DNA from: Bacteroidota bacterium
GTDB lineage: Bacteria; Bacteroidota; Bacteroidia; Chitinophagales; Chitinophagaceae
Reading direction: 5' to 3'
DNA length: 64,000 bases
Assembly (NCBI GenBank): GCA_018268135.1
Contig: JAFDXD010000071.1
Location: 1-64,000, forward strand
In this document: positions 8,419-17,077 of the stretch, piece after piece
Layout: every line of letters starts with the position of its first letter
Position numbering within the stretch: the stretch's first letter is position 1
Made by a program: the position numbers and the translations under genes
Notes under the pieces: generated by a model
The model's database searches: none
Told to the model about the DNA's origin: nothing
The model's input: only the letters and a program-made list of their open reading frames with translations

Positions 8419-9897
8419 TTAAGTTGTTTCATTCAACATTGTTTGCGTCTTTTTAGGAAATAAACTTTCTCTATTTTTTACAACATAGTATGCCACCAAA
8501 CCCCCTACAATAAGCCAAAAGCAAACAAATAGTACCATGCCATTCATTTTTTGCGATGCAAAGTAATACAGAGCCACTATTGCAAAACAAGCAAAATAAA
8601 AGGTAAGCACTTTTTGCAAAGTGGTTATTTTATTTTTGATAAGTACAATATCCTGTACTGTATGAAAAACAATAAAAGAGATAAAGATGGCATAATTAAT
8701 AACTGAAACAGATTTTATAAAATGCAGTCCAATCAAGCATAAAGCTACATTTACCACCAGACTTGCAATGTTGCACCACATATCTAATTTTTCCAGCTTA
8801 AGAGTAAGTAAAATATTTGCCTGAAATACAGCAGTCGGAAAAATGAGGATAGTTAAAAACATTTCTTTGCAGTACAATGATGTGGCCACATATTTTGCCC
8901 CAAATAACAGGGGAATAAGCCAGTCAGAAAATGAAAAAATAAAAGTAAATGCCAATAGCCCAAATACAGAATACCCAATAAAAGCTTTATTGTACATTTC
9001 TGAGAGCTTACTTTTACCTTCTTTGTATGAATTGATTAAAGTAGGGTAGATGGTGGTTGATACAATAACCGGCAAAATCTCTGCCATCGAAAAAAGCTTA
9101 TAGGAAACTTCATAGTTGGCCACATCTGTAAGCTCTAGTATTTTTGAAATTAAAATATTACCAATTCGCCAATACACTACAGAAATGCTGCCAATTACCA
9201 CAAACGACCAATTGGCGCCTATCATGTTTTTTATTTCATTCCAGCTTACTTTTACTCTAAGTATTTGTTTTATATGAATGCTGTCAGAGCTTCCTATTTT
9301 TATAAATAAATTAAGCGTTATCAATCTTAAAATGATTAGTAATACTGATAAATAAATAATAGATATAGGATAAAAAAACAGCACACAGGCAATCAAAAAT
9401 TTTAATACCGCTTCTACAGTTAGGATGATGAACGTTTTTTTCTGTTCAAACTCTGCCACATTCACAAACCTTATAACATAAATAATATTATCAAATATTA
9501 CATTAATGCCAATTAACAATGATAAGTTTCGAACCAATGAACTTGAATATAAACTATAGGCAAGGATAATATTTACTCCATAAAATATTACGCCTATAAA
9601 AAATTGTATTTTAAAAAATTTATTGGTTAATGATACTTTATCATCTGTATGCAACAGCTCTCTCACAAACCAATGGCCAAGGCCCAATGAAGAAAAACCA
9701 ACTACAAATGAATAGAGCGTATTGGCAATAATATAATTTGCAAAATCCTCTTTTGAATATTGCCTGGCAAGTACTATAAAGAATATACTGAATAGGATAT
9801 TTTGAAAGACATTTGAAAAAATGCCCCAAAAGCTATTTTTAAATACATCTGATTTAAATTTACTTGCAAAAAAATTAAATATCTTGTTCATCTTCAT
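8419..9897 (-). CDS. wzx: Wzx-like polysaccharide flippase (MOP superfamily)
   Basis: About 492 residues with around 12 to 14 hydrophobic segments across the whole protein, the length and profile of MOP-superfamily oligosaccharide flippases. It should move the lipid-linked repeat unit from the cytoplasmic to the periplasmic face of the inner membrane. An ORF extends up to 9930, but the ATG at 9897 (MKMNKIFNFF) or 9891 gives the amphipathic N-terminus usual for the family and reduces the overlap with the polymerase gene to about 20 bp. The overlap suggests translational coupling. Substrate specificity cannot be read. Confidence 0.88.
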   Translation of the reverse strand: MKMNKIFNFFASKFKSDVFKNSFWGIFSNVFQNILFSIFFIVLARQYSKEDFANYIIANTLYSFVVGFSSLGLGHWFVRELLHTDDKVSLTNKFFKIQFFIGVIFYGVNIILAYSLYSSSLVRNLSLLIGINVIFDNIIYVIRFVNVAEFEQKKTFIILTVEAVLKFLIACVLFFYPISIIYLSVLLIILRLITLNLFIKIGSSDSIHIKQILRVKVSWNEIKNMIGANWSFVVIGSISVVYWRIGNILISKILELTDVANYEVSYKLFSMAEILPVIVSTTIYPTLINSYKEGKSKLSEMYNKAFIGYSVFGLLAFTFIFSFSDWLIPLLFGAKYVATSLYCKEMFLTILIFPTAVFQANILLTLKLEKLDMWCNIASLVVNVALCLIGLHFIKSVSVINYAIFISFIVFHTVQDIVLIKNKITTLQKVLTFYFACFAIVALYYFASQKMNGMVLFVCFWLIVGGLVAYYVVKNRESLFPKKTQTMLNETT

Positions 9898-11173
9898 AGT
9901 TGGGTAAAAACCTGTTATAATTTGTAACAAGCAGGCAAATGATAGTGATAAACATGATTTTTAATCTAATATCGTCTAAAGAATATACAGTATAAAAACC
10001 TGCCATCCAACTTACAATACCTGCAATTAGTAATATAAATGATGAATCTTTGTATTTTACAAATGAAAAAAAACCTTTTGCAATTGGCACTAAAATAAAT
10101 GCCATCAATGCCGAAAATCCAATTGCGCCATATTCAACTAAAAGCTTAAGATACCCGCTTTCAGGGTGATTAAAATACAAAATTTCATTATTAAGCATCC
10201 AGTGTTGCTCAGGGTTATGCACCGATACATAGTTTGCATAGTCGCCGGGGCCAATACCCACTAATGGGTGATTTAAAAAGATATTAAAAGCATCCTGCCA
10301 AATAGAAAATCTGAAATCATAAGAATCTGAAATATCATCACCACGTGTAAACATGGGGAAGCTGTCCTGAAAATTATAAATGATAATAAATAAAATAATG
10401 CCAATTACAATTGCATACATTCTGTACTTTGCATTTCCGAATAGCACTACCAAAGAAAAGCCTAATACCCAGCCACCAAATCCACCCCGGCCACCTGTAA
10501 AAAATATGGCAACTAATGTGGCCACTAAGAGTAAATAATTTTTAGTAGATACTTTATCTTCACCCTGTTCTTTTATCAAACATAAAAAACTTGTACCTGC
10601 TAAAAATTGAGAAAATGTTTGTGGGTCTATAAAAAAACTGGGATACCTGATTAAAGCATCTTCAGTAATATTAGGGTTGAGTGAGCTTACCAACGAAAAA
10701 GAAGGGCCAAATACAAATTGAAACCCTAAGAAAATGATGGAGCAAATGAGTACGGTTTTTAAACATTTTATCACTTCATAAAAAAATGAATCATCTGCCA
10801 GGCATTCTTCTACTAAAATTTTTACAAATATGAATATTGAAATAAAATCTATGGCAACTTTTGGAGCATCAATATTTAATGACTCTGCAAAATAAGCTCC
10901 CAATAATGCAGCAATTAAAAATACCAGCAAAAGAATGATATATACTACTCCTCCTTTTAATTGTACATATTTTCTTCTATAAAAAAATAAAATAAATACT
11001 ACGGATAATAAATTAAAATTTGTAATGCCTAAGTCGCCGGGGATAATCAGCAAACCTAATAGAGGAGAGGCAAAAATAATATATTTAATATACAACCTAT
11101 TTTTATCAGATGTTGTAAAAAACATCATGGCAAAAAAACCAACCATCACCAGGATGGATAAGATTGTGTTCAA
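9875..11173 (-). CDS. wzy: O-antigen ligase/polymerase family protein (Wzy-like)
   Basis: 432 residues with about ten membrane segments. A large periplasmic loop holds the GIGPGDYANY motif near residue 300 and an HPESGYLKLLVEYG motif near 340, both typical of the Wzy_C/O-antigen ligase family. It probably polymerises repeat units in the periplasm; ligase activity is the alternative. The gene starts 217 bp after the terminator that follows the NusG paralog, and its 3' end overlaps the flippase gene. No clear promoter was found in front of it, so expression probably depends on read-through from upstream. Confidence 0.88.
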   Translation of the reverse strand: MNTILSILVMVGFFAMMFFTTSDKNRLYIKYIIFASPLLGLLIIPGDLGITNFNLLSVVFILFFYRRKYVQLKGGVVYIILLLVFLIAALLGAYFAESLNIDAPKVAIDFISIFIFVKILVEECLADDSFFYEVIKCLKTVLICSIIFLGFQFVFGPSFSLVSSLNPNITEDALIRYPSFFIDPQTFSQFLAGTSFLCLIKEQGEDKVSTKNYLLLVATLVAIFFTGGRGGFGGWVLGFSLVVLFGNAKYRMYAIVIGIILFIIIYNFQDSFPMFTRGDDISDSYDFRFSIWQDAFNIFLNHPLVGIGPGDYANYVSVHNPEQHWMLNNEILYFNHPESGYLKLLVEYGAIGFSALMAFILVPIAKGFFSFVKYKDSSFILLIAGIVSWMAGFYTVYSLDDIRLKIMFITIICLLVTNYNRFLPNYEDEQDI

Positions 11174-11493
11174 ACCTTTATTTTTTTTCGTTGGTGGTTA
11201 TCTCTGATGAAATATTTACGTACTCAGTGTACATACATTTAGCCGTCTTATATTTTAGCCAGAGGTTATATTAAAATATCTTAAATGCAAATGATAAACG
11301 AATTCTTAAGCACAATTATTTCCATTATCTAACTTTTTATTTCAATAATTACAGAACAGGAAATATTTTTATCATCTACTCAATTTAATAAAAAAGATAA
11401 AAGAAGATTTTACATCTTCTTTTATCTGGCTTTTCAGTAAGGTGGTGCCTGTGAATAAGTTAAAATTCATGTGCTCCCGAAAAATTTTTACTA
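11174..11493. other. 320-bp gap between the NusG paralog and polymerase genes
   Basis: No ORF of note. On the minus strand the gap begins with about 65 bp of plain sequence, then an intrinsic terminator (annotated separately), then about 215 bp of A/T-rich sequence. The only TAnnTTTG-like matches seen on the minus strand are imperfect, so a secondary promoter for the polymerase gene is not supported by eye. Confidence 0.6.
11390..11427 (-). terminator. Strong intrinsic terminator after the NusG paralog, before wzy
   Basis: A perfect 14-bp inverted repeat: AGATAAAAGAAGAT at 11395-11408 and its complement at 11414-11427, with a 5-nt loop. Read on the minus strand, six T residues follow from 11395 down to 11390. 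It lies about 67 bp after the stop codon of the UpxY-like gene and 217 bp before the polymerase gene, inside what would otherwise be one operon. Genes beyond it need read-through, antitermination or a promoter that was not recognised. Confidence 0.85.
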
Positions 11494-12018
11494 CTATGAT
11501 ACCATATTAGCAATTTGGTAGGTATAATCAAGTACCTCAATATTAGATTTTTTAACTTCTGCTACCAATTGGTAGCCTAATGATGGAAGGGCAACTTTTA
11601 CTTTATTGTTTTGAATAGAAACAATATTCCCTTCCATTTCCATAAGTGGGCCACTGGTAATGCGAACCAAATCGTTTACATTGACAGCTGTTTTTTCTAA
11701 CTGAACATTAGTGTACACATCCAAAAAACTCTGCATGTTTTCGATTTCTACATCTTTAATAACAGCAGGCCTTCCAAGCCAGTACACAAAATTAATAACA
11801 TCGTTTGTTTGACGGATTGTTGCCATCTCACTATCTGTTGCTCTCACAAATACATAAGAGGTAAACAATGGTTCAAAAACGAGTTTCCTTCTGTCCGACC
11901 ATTCTTTTACTACACGGTTTAACGGACAGTAATGTTCAATTTTTTTCTTTGCTAACAAAGTCGCTACTTTTTTTTCGCAGCGAGACTTTGTATAAACTGC
12001 ATACCAAGTTTTTTTCAT
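11494..12018 (-). CDS. UpxY/RfaH-like NusG paralog (operon-specific antiterminator)
   Basis: 174 residues. The N-terminal NGN domain (about 1-110) opens KKTWYAVYTKSRCEKKVA and contains EPLFTSYVFVRA. The C-terminal KOW segment (about 125-165) has NDLVRITSGPLMEMEGNIV. This is the UpxY/RfaH-like layout and length, not that of the general NusG. In Bacteroides, UpxY proteins bind RNA polymerase near the start of capsule operons and prevent early termination. Here the gene follows wza and wzc and directly precedes an intrinsic terminator, so it probably promotes transcription of the downstream sugar-assembly genes. That role is inferred from family and position. Confidence 0.9.
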   Translation of the reverse strand: MKKTWYAVYTKSRCEKKVATLLAKKKIEHYCPLNRVVKEWSDRRKLVFEPLFTSYVFVRATDSEMATIRQTNDVINFVYWLGRPAVIKDVEIENMQSFLDVYTNVQLEKTAVNVNDLVRITSGPLMEMEGNIVSIQNNKVKVALPSLGYQLVAEVKKSNIEVLDYTYQIANMVS

Positions 12019-12085
12019 TTTGGTCTTTTTTAAATTAGAAATATGCAGTTTCTCAACGGAATATATTCACGGTATTTTTTAGGAT

Positions 12086-12127
12086 AATGGCAGAGCCATT
12101 CTCAGTTACAGCAATTTGCTTACTGAG
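12086..12127 (-). promoter_or_regulatory. Two adjacent stem-loops upstream of the NusG paralog
   Basis: The first has arms AATGGC (12086-12091) and GCCATT (12095-12100) around a 3-nt loop. The second has arms CTCAGT (12101-12106) and ACTGAG (12122-12127), with an inner AGCA/TGCT pair (12110-12113 and 12117-12120). They abut with no spacer in the 147-bp gap between wzc and the antiterminator gene. Neither is followed by a T tract, so they do not look like terminators. They could be pause or loading elements, or merely an RNA structure. Function is unknown. Confidence 0.45.
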
Positions 12128-12165
12128 GCGGGTTTGTCAGGACAATTGGGTTTAAAACGGGAGGC

Positions 12166-14526
12166 CTAATTATAATTGGTGGCCAATACCTTTTTTGTTT
12201 TTTTTATTTTCTTTTGTTGTTTTGCTCCATATACATAATCATAACCATAGCCATAATTATTCTTAAAAAATCCCCTGATTTTTACACCATTAAATATGAT
12301 GGCAGGATTGTTTAATGGATTTATTTTGGTTGTTTCATCTATTCTTTTAATCAGCATTTTTGGCGTGTACTTATGGCGTACTACATATAAAGTAGCATCT
12401 GCCTTAGGCGACAAAATATAAGCATCTGTTACCAATACCACAGGTGCTGTATCCATTATTACTATGTCAAATGAGTTGGTGAGATATTCAATGAGTTTCT
12501 CAATTTTTCCATTTACCAAAAGCTCTGATGGGTTATCCTGAAGGGTACCGGCTGCAATAAAAGTAAGGTTTTCGTAACCTGGTATCTTTGATAATATTTC
12601 TTCAGGTTTAACTTTATCTATCAGGTAATCACTTACCCCTTTATCTTCTTCCTTTTCAAACAATCTACCTAATCCGGGGTTATGAAGGTCCATATCTACC
12701 AGGGCTACTTTTTTACCGGTTAAAGCATTACTTATAGCAAGGTTTGCAGCAATAAAACTTTTTCCTTCACCCGGTATGCTGGAAGTTATCAGTACTTTTT
12801 TATGGGTTGAATCTATCCCAAGAAAGTGTAATGAAACCCTAATTTTTCTAAATTCTTCTGCTATAAAACTTCTTTTACCGGCTTCAATTACCAACTCTTG
12901 TTTTGATTTATTGTATGCTACTTCTCCAATAATTGGAATAGAAGTTAGCGCTTCTACCTCGTGCCTGTAAAGCACTTTGCGGCTAAAGGCCTCTCTGGCG
13001 CCAATAAAGGCAACGCAAATGGCAATGGCTCCTGCTAATGCTGCAAGATAAATAAGCATTTTATTGGGGCTTACCGGTTGTTTACCAGCCTGAGCCGAAT
13101 TTACCACCCTGCTGTCAGATAAAGTAGATGCATAAGACAATTCGCTCTCTTCTCTTTTCTGCAATAAAAATGAATAAATGCCATTCTTAATATTTTGATC
13201 CCTGCTCATGTCAATCAATTGCCTTTCTTTTTGTGGCATTGAACTTAACATTGAATTATACCTGCCATTTGTGGAAGATAATGACTGCTTGCTTGCTTCC
13301 AGATTTTTGCGCTGGCTCTGTACATTTTCAAGTATTTGCGGCCTTAATTTATTTATTTGTTCTTTTACTGAAAGCAACATGGGGTTATTCTCTGCCACCG
13401 TCTTACTCATTTTTGCATACTGCAATTCTGCACCATTCAAATCTGTCATTAATTGTGTGAGGTTCGGGTCGCTTATTCCCAGGGTAGAAGGCATTACACT
13501 TCCGGCATCATTGCTATTAGACGAAACGGCTTTCTCTACCTGATTTACCACAGAGAGCTGCATGTTAACTTCCCCTAATTTTTGGTCGTTGGCACTTACA
13601 TTTTGCAAATACAATTGCCCCTGGGTACTGATATCTGATGCTCCGGCACTTGCTTTATACCGTTGTACATTTTTTTCTATTGAATCCAGGTCGTGCGCTA
13701 CAATTTTTAAACGGTCCTCTACAAAATTTAAAGTATTTTTTGCCAGGCTGTTTTTTTCTTCAATAGCTGCATTATCATAATTTACAATCAACTCATTCAA
13801 TACATCTTCTGCTCTTTGTGGCACAGCATCTCTATAACTTAAATCAATAATACTGGCAAGCTTGCTGGCTGCAGTTACTTTTAATCCCAAAAGTATCTGC
13901 TTGGTTACATCTTTTACCGGCACAAGTGAAAAATAAAAAGCCCTGTCAGAATTGGTAGCTATAAATTTGGGATTTAACTCAAATTTTAATTTACCGTATG
14001 GTGTATTCAACCATTCATTTATAGGGCCGGCTAACTTGTCGTTTAAATTGACAGTATTGTTTTTATCATTAAAACTATAATACACTTTTGGAATTACAGC
14101 ACTTATTCCATCCGGGTTAGCAGCCTCAATGGTAAGCGGAGATGACACATACGCAGAAGCAGCTTTTATTTTACCATCGGTATAAGTGGGGGCATATAAA
14201 TGAAGGTTTTTTACAACATTGTCCATCAATGACCTTGATTGTAATACCTCTATTTCATTTTCAATAATCTTTTTAGTACCAATCATGTTCAACTGATCCA
14301 GCATCTTTGAGTCATCATACCCCTTTTTTTCATCTTTAATTATTAAAGTGGCAGTTGCCTCATATTTAGGAACGGCATATCGTAAGTACACATAAGCAAG
14401 CCCTAAAGCACATATTGCAACAAATAAAAACAAAGGCCAGTATCCCAGGTACTTTGATATTACCTGATTTACCAAGCTCTCTTCGCTTTGCAGTGGTGCT
14501 CTATTTTGTTTTTGCTGCATTTTCAC
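12166..14526 (-). CDS. wzc: Wzc-type polysaccharide co-polymerase / BY-kinase
   Basis: 786 residues. An N-terminal Wzz domain carries a membrane segment near residues 32-50. A long coiled periplasmic region follows, then a second membrane segment near 490-510 and a C-terminal bacterial tyrosine kinase. Walker A (PGEGKS) is near residue 585, Walker A' (ALVDMD) near 612, and Walker B (IVIMDTAP) near 690. A tyrosine cluster (NNYGYGYDYVYG) lies near 757-768, ahead of a basic tail. The protein controls chain length and export through Wza by cycles of autophosphorylation. It starts 3 bp after wza. No separate Wzb phosphatase gene is visible in the window. Confidence 0.95.
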   Translation of the reverse strand: MKMQQKQNRAPLQSEESLVNQVISKYLGYWPLFLFVAICALGLAYVYLRYAVPKYEATATLIIKDEKKGYDDSKMLDQLNMIGTKKIIENEIEVLQSRSLMDNVVKNLHLYAPTYTDGKIKAASAYVSSPLTIEAANPDGISAVIPKVYYSFNDKNNTVNLNDKLAGPINEWLNTPYGKLKFELNPKFIATNSDRAFYFSLVPVKDVTKQILLGLKVTAASKLASIIDLSYRDAVPQRAEDVLNELIVNYDNAAIEEKNSLAKNTLNFVEDRLKIVAHDLDSIEKNVQRYKASAGASDISTQGQLYLQNVSANDQKLGEVNMQLSVVNQVEKAVSSNSNDAGSVMPSTLGISDPNLTQLMTDLNGAELQYAKMSKTVAENNPMLLSVKEQINKLRPQILENVQSQRKNLEASKQSLSSTNGRYNSMLSSMPQKERQLIDMSRDQNIKNGIYSFLLQKREESELSYASTLSDSRVVNSAQAGKQPVSPNKMLIYLAALAGAIAICVAFIGAREAFSRKVLYRHEVEALTSIPIIGEVAYNKSKQELVIEAGKRSFIAEEFRKIRVSLHFLGIDSTHKKVLITSSIPGEGKSFIAANLAISNALTGKKVALVDMDLHNPGLGRLFEKEEDKGVSDYLIDKVKPEEILSKIPGYENLTFIAAGTLQDNPSELLVNGKIEKLIEYLTNSFDIVIMDTAPVVLVTDAYILSPKADATLYVVRHKYTPKMLIKRIDETTKINPLNNPAIIFNGVKIRGFFKNNYGYGYDYVYGAKQQKKIKKTKKVLATNYN

Positions 14527-14529
14527 TTT

Positions 14530-15321
14530 TTATTTTATCACTCTGTCAAGTACAATAGCTAATACTGATAAGCCGCTAAGTACAGTTGGTAAAATGTTTC
14601 TTTTATTACTTGCGTTCTCCACTTTATCTTTATTGGCTTCTACATAAATAATATCTCCGGGTTGAAGATAGTAGTTAGGTGAAGAAAGAAATTTCTTTGA
14701 ATTCATGTCAATCCTTGTAATTTGCCTTCTGCCATCATCTTCCCTTATCAATAGAACATTATCTTTTTTACCATATACAGTAATATCGCCGGCAAGCCCA
14801 AGAGCTTTTAACAACGATATTTTTTCATTGGGAACTGATATTACTGTTGGATGAGCAACTTCTCCAATTACGGTTACTTCAAAATTTAAATGACGAATAT
14901 TTACAATTGGGTCAAGCAATAATTTTTTTTCAACTATTGTATTAGTAATATAAGTTTTAAGCCTTGATATAGTTAAACCGGCAGCTTTAATATATCCTAA
15001 CACCGGAAGCTGAATCATACCATCAGCACTTACTAAGTAACCGGAAGTACTGGCAGTGGATCCTGCGCTGGTAGTAGATACCGTGTTTGATGCATTGGGA
15101 GCATTAAACATGGCAGATACAGCAGGGTCTGGGCTCAGGCTGCTTATTGAAATACTTAATATATCATTTGGTTGAATACGAGGCTCTACTTCTTCAGCTT
15201 GCGCTAAAAACATGGTATCCTGAGCCCCTAAAAAATAAGTAGTAGGCTTTGTGCTTACACAAGAGCTAAATAAAAATACCATTCCCAAAAAAATACCAAT
15301 ATTCAGTAGAATCTTAGCCAT
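14530..15321 (-). CDS. wza: Wza-type polysaccharide export lipoprotein
   Basis: 263 residues. The signal sequence ends in a lipobox (LFSSC, Cys21), so it is an outer-membrane lipoprotein facing the periplasm. A polysaccharide-export (Poly_export) domain begins near residue 45 (RIQPNDILSISI), and an SLBB-like domain follows with VTVIGEV near 150. A C-terminal hydrophobic stretch (LPTVLSGLSVLAIVLD) precedes a short basic end. It is shorter than E. coli Wza, as is usual in Bacteroidota. It is the first gene of the polysaccharide operon, 3 bp before wzc, with a long leader and a recognisable promoter upstream. Confidence 0.93.
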   Translation of the reverse strand: MAKILLNIGIFLGMVFLFSSCVSTKPTTYFLGAQDTMFLAQAEEVEPRIQPNDILSISISSLSPDPAVSAMFNAPNASNTVSTTSAGSTASTSGYLVSADGMIQLPVLGYIKAAGLTISRLKTYITNTIVEKKLLLDPIVNIRHLNFEVTVIGEVAHPTVISVPNEKISLLKALGLAGDITVYGKKDNVLLIREDDGRRQITRIDMNSKKFLSSPNYYLQPGDIIYVEANKDKVENASNKRNILPTVLSGLSVLAIVLDRVIK

Positions 15322-15353
15322 AATAAATATTCATTATAGTTTTTGATTAATTA

Positions 15354-15372
15354 TTTGTACCAATGGTACAAA
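15354..15372 (-). promoter_or_regulatory. Hairpin in the wza leader
   Basis: A perfect inverted repeat: TTTGTACC at 15354-15361 and GGTACAAA at 15365-15372, loop of 3 nt. It lies 33-51 bp upstream of the wza start codon. It would form in the leader RNA from the promoter at 15558-15589, or act as a DNA operator. There is no T tract after it on the minus strand, so termination is unlikely. Confidence 0.5.
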
Positions 15373-15557
15373 ACCCTAAACCATGGGAGATTTTTGCAGA
15401 GGTGGATATTAAGGGTTCAACAGGATCTTAATTTAATAATAAATAAAATCCGTAGGAATGAATTTTGTAGTTAAAATAGTGAAATTGGAAAGTGGAGTCT
15501 TTCTTAAAAAGAGGATTTTCTGTGATTAACTTACGGTAATAGCAGTTAATTATAAAA

Positions 15558-15589
15558 CAAAGCTAATATATAAAACTTTACAAAGCAAA
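15558..15589 (-). promoter_or_regulatory. Promoter of the polysaccharide operon (wza)
   Basis: On the minus strand there is a -33 box TTTG (15589-15586), a spacer of 20 nt, and a -7 box TAGCTTTG (15565-15558), a full match to the Bacteroidota primary-sigma consensus. Transcription would begin near 15551, leaving a leader of roughly 230 nt before wza. Confidence 0.7.
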
Positions 15590-15703
15590 TTTACAATAAA
15601 AAAAATAAAAAAAACATACTAACACAGTGTTAATAAACCCAATAGGTGAGTATTAGAATAACAATAATTTTAAAGACTTTATTACATTTTCAAATCAATG
15701 CCC

Positions 15704-15739
15704 GTTATAAAACTCCATTTTATAACTAAAATAAAATGG
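15704..15739. repeat. Two overlapping, mutually exclusive inverted repeats
   Basis: Arm 1 GTTATAAAA (15704-15712) is the exact complement of TTTTATAAC (15718-15726). An overlapping segment CCATTTTAT (15715-15723) is the exact complement of ATAAAATGG (15731-15739). The middle segment can pair with either side but not both. It lies upstream of both divergent promoters, so it is more likely a DNA site, unless a promoter farther out transcribes it. Confidence 0.55.
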
Positions 15740-15796
15740 AAAATGATTGAAAAGAGCATAAGGTGTGTCTGTTAGTAGATATGAAGTATTTAAGGT

Positions 15797-15804
15797 TAAC
15801 TTTG
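15797..15804 (+). promoter_or_regulatory. -7 box of the thiolase gene
   Basis: TAACTTTG matches the TAnnTTTG consensus exactly. No good -33 box was seen. The nearby ATG at 15806 would lie at or before the transcription start, so this box favours the ATG at 15824 as the real start. Confidence 0.6.
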
Positions 15805-15823
15805 TATGCAAAAGCCATTTATA

Positions 15824-17005
15824 ATGAAAGAAGTAGTAATAATATCAGCCGTACGCACACCCATTGGTAGTTTTGGCGGTACATTAAAAGGATTTTCTGC
15901 TACCCAACTAGGAAGTATTGCTATTAAAGCAGCCATAGAAAAAGCAGCCATAAAGCCTGAAATGGTAAATGATGTACTAATGGGTTGTGTAATACAGGCC
16001 AATCTGGGGCAGGCTCCGGCCAGGCAGGCTGCAAAATTTGCAGGATTGCCAAATGAAGTAAACTGCACCACAGTAAATAAAGTATGCGCTAGCGGTATGA
16101 AAGCTATTTCGCAGGCAGTACAAAGTATTTTGCTTGGCGATGCCCAAATAGTAGTAGCAGGCGGTATGGAAAGTATGAGTAATGTACCATTCTATGCAGA
16201 TGCCATGCGCTGGGGCAATAAATATGGTAATGTTTCATTTATAGACGGGCTTGCAAAAGATGGCCTTACTGATGTATATGATGGCAAAGCAATGGGTAAT
16301 GCTGCCGAGCTCTGTGCATCAAGCTGTGGCGTAAGCAGGCAAGACCAGGATGCTTTTGCCATTGAAAGTTACAAGCGCTCACAGGCCGCAATTAACAGTG
16401 GTAAGTTTGATAACGAAATAGTACCCATACCAATTCCACAGCGAAAAGGAGAGTCCATTATGTTTGCTAAAGATGAAGAACCATTTAATGTAAAATTTGA
16501 TAAAATACCCGAACTCAAAGGAGCATTTCAAAAAGAGGGCACAGTAACGGCTGCCAATGCAAGCACTATGAATGACGGCGCCGCTGCATTGGTACTCATG
16601 AGCAAAGACAAAGCAGATGAATTGGGCTTAAAACCCATTGCAAAAATTATCAGCTATGCCGATGCGGAGCAGGCACCGGAATGGTTTACTACTACTCCCT
16701 CTATTGCCGTACCATTGGCCATTGAAAAAGCAGGGTTAAAAATAGAAGACATCAGTTATTTTGAACTCAACGAAGCCTTTGCAGTAGTAGGTATTGAAAA
16801 TACCAGGCGTATGAAATTAGATCCATCTAAAGTAAATGTAAATGGCGGGGCCGTTTCTATTGGCCATCCACTGGGAGCAAGTGGTGCCCGTATAATTGTT
16901 ACCCTTATAAATGTATTAAAACAAAATAACGCAAGGTACGGTGCTGCTGGCATTTGCAATGGTGGCGGTGGTGCTTCTGCAATGCTGATAGAAAATTTAC
17001 AATAG
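15824..17005 (+). CDS. Acetyl-CoA C-acetyltransferase (thiolase)
   Basis: 393 residues from the preferred start. The thiolase catalytic residues are all present: nucleophile Cys88 in KVCASGMKA, the NEAFAVV motif, the GHPLGASG histidine loop, and the C-terminal CNGGGGAS segment with the second cysteine. It is a biosynthetic/degradative type II thiolase that interconverts two acetyl-CoA with acetoacetyl-CoA in the cytoplasm. An ATG six codons earlier is disfavoured because it overlaps the promoter. The gene stands alone, divergent from the polysaccharide operon, with 72 bp before the next gene. Whether it serves beta-oxidation or another acyl pathway cannot be told from its context. Confidence 0.95.
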   Translation: MKEVVIISAVRTPIGSFGGTLKGFSATQLGSIAIKAAIEKAAIKPEMVNDVLMGCVIQANLGQAPARQAAKFAGLPNEVNCTTVNKVCASGMKAISQAVQSILLGDAQIVVAGGMESMSNVPFYADAMRWGNKYGNVSFIDGLAKDGLTDVYDGKAMGNAAELCASSCGVSRQDQDAFAIESYKRSQAAINSGKFDNEIVPIPIPQRKGESIMFAKDEEPFNVKFDKIPELKGAFQKEGTVTAANASTMNDGAAALVLMSKDKADELGLKPIAKIISYADAEQAPEWFTTTPSIAVPLAIEKAGLKIEDISYFELNEAFAVVGIENTRRMKLDPSKVNVNGGAVSIGHPLGASGARIIVTLINVLKQNNARYGAAGICNGGGGASAMLIENLQ

Positions 17006-17077
17006 TGTTATTTGAATGGTAAATCATTTAATACTTTATTATTTACCTTGTGCCACCAAAATAAATATTAACTACAA

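Larger units (their letters stand above)
15322..15823. other. 502-bp divergent control region between wza and the thiolase gene
   Basis: No protein gene is supported. It holds, from left to right, a hairpin close to the wza start, a minus-strand promoter with a leader of about 230 nt for wza, two overlapping inverted repeats, and a plus-strand promoter for the thiolase gene. Each is listed separately. Confidence 0.7.

Noticed and set aside
12166..14526. ParA/MinD-type partition ATPase
   Set aside because: The N-terminal Wzz domain, two membrane segments and C-terminal tyrosine cluster identify a Wzc-type kinase.
15806..15823. Upstream ATG for the thiolase gene
   Set aside because: It lies 2 bp after the -7 box and so at or before the likely transcription start.
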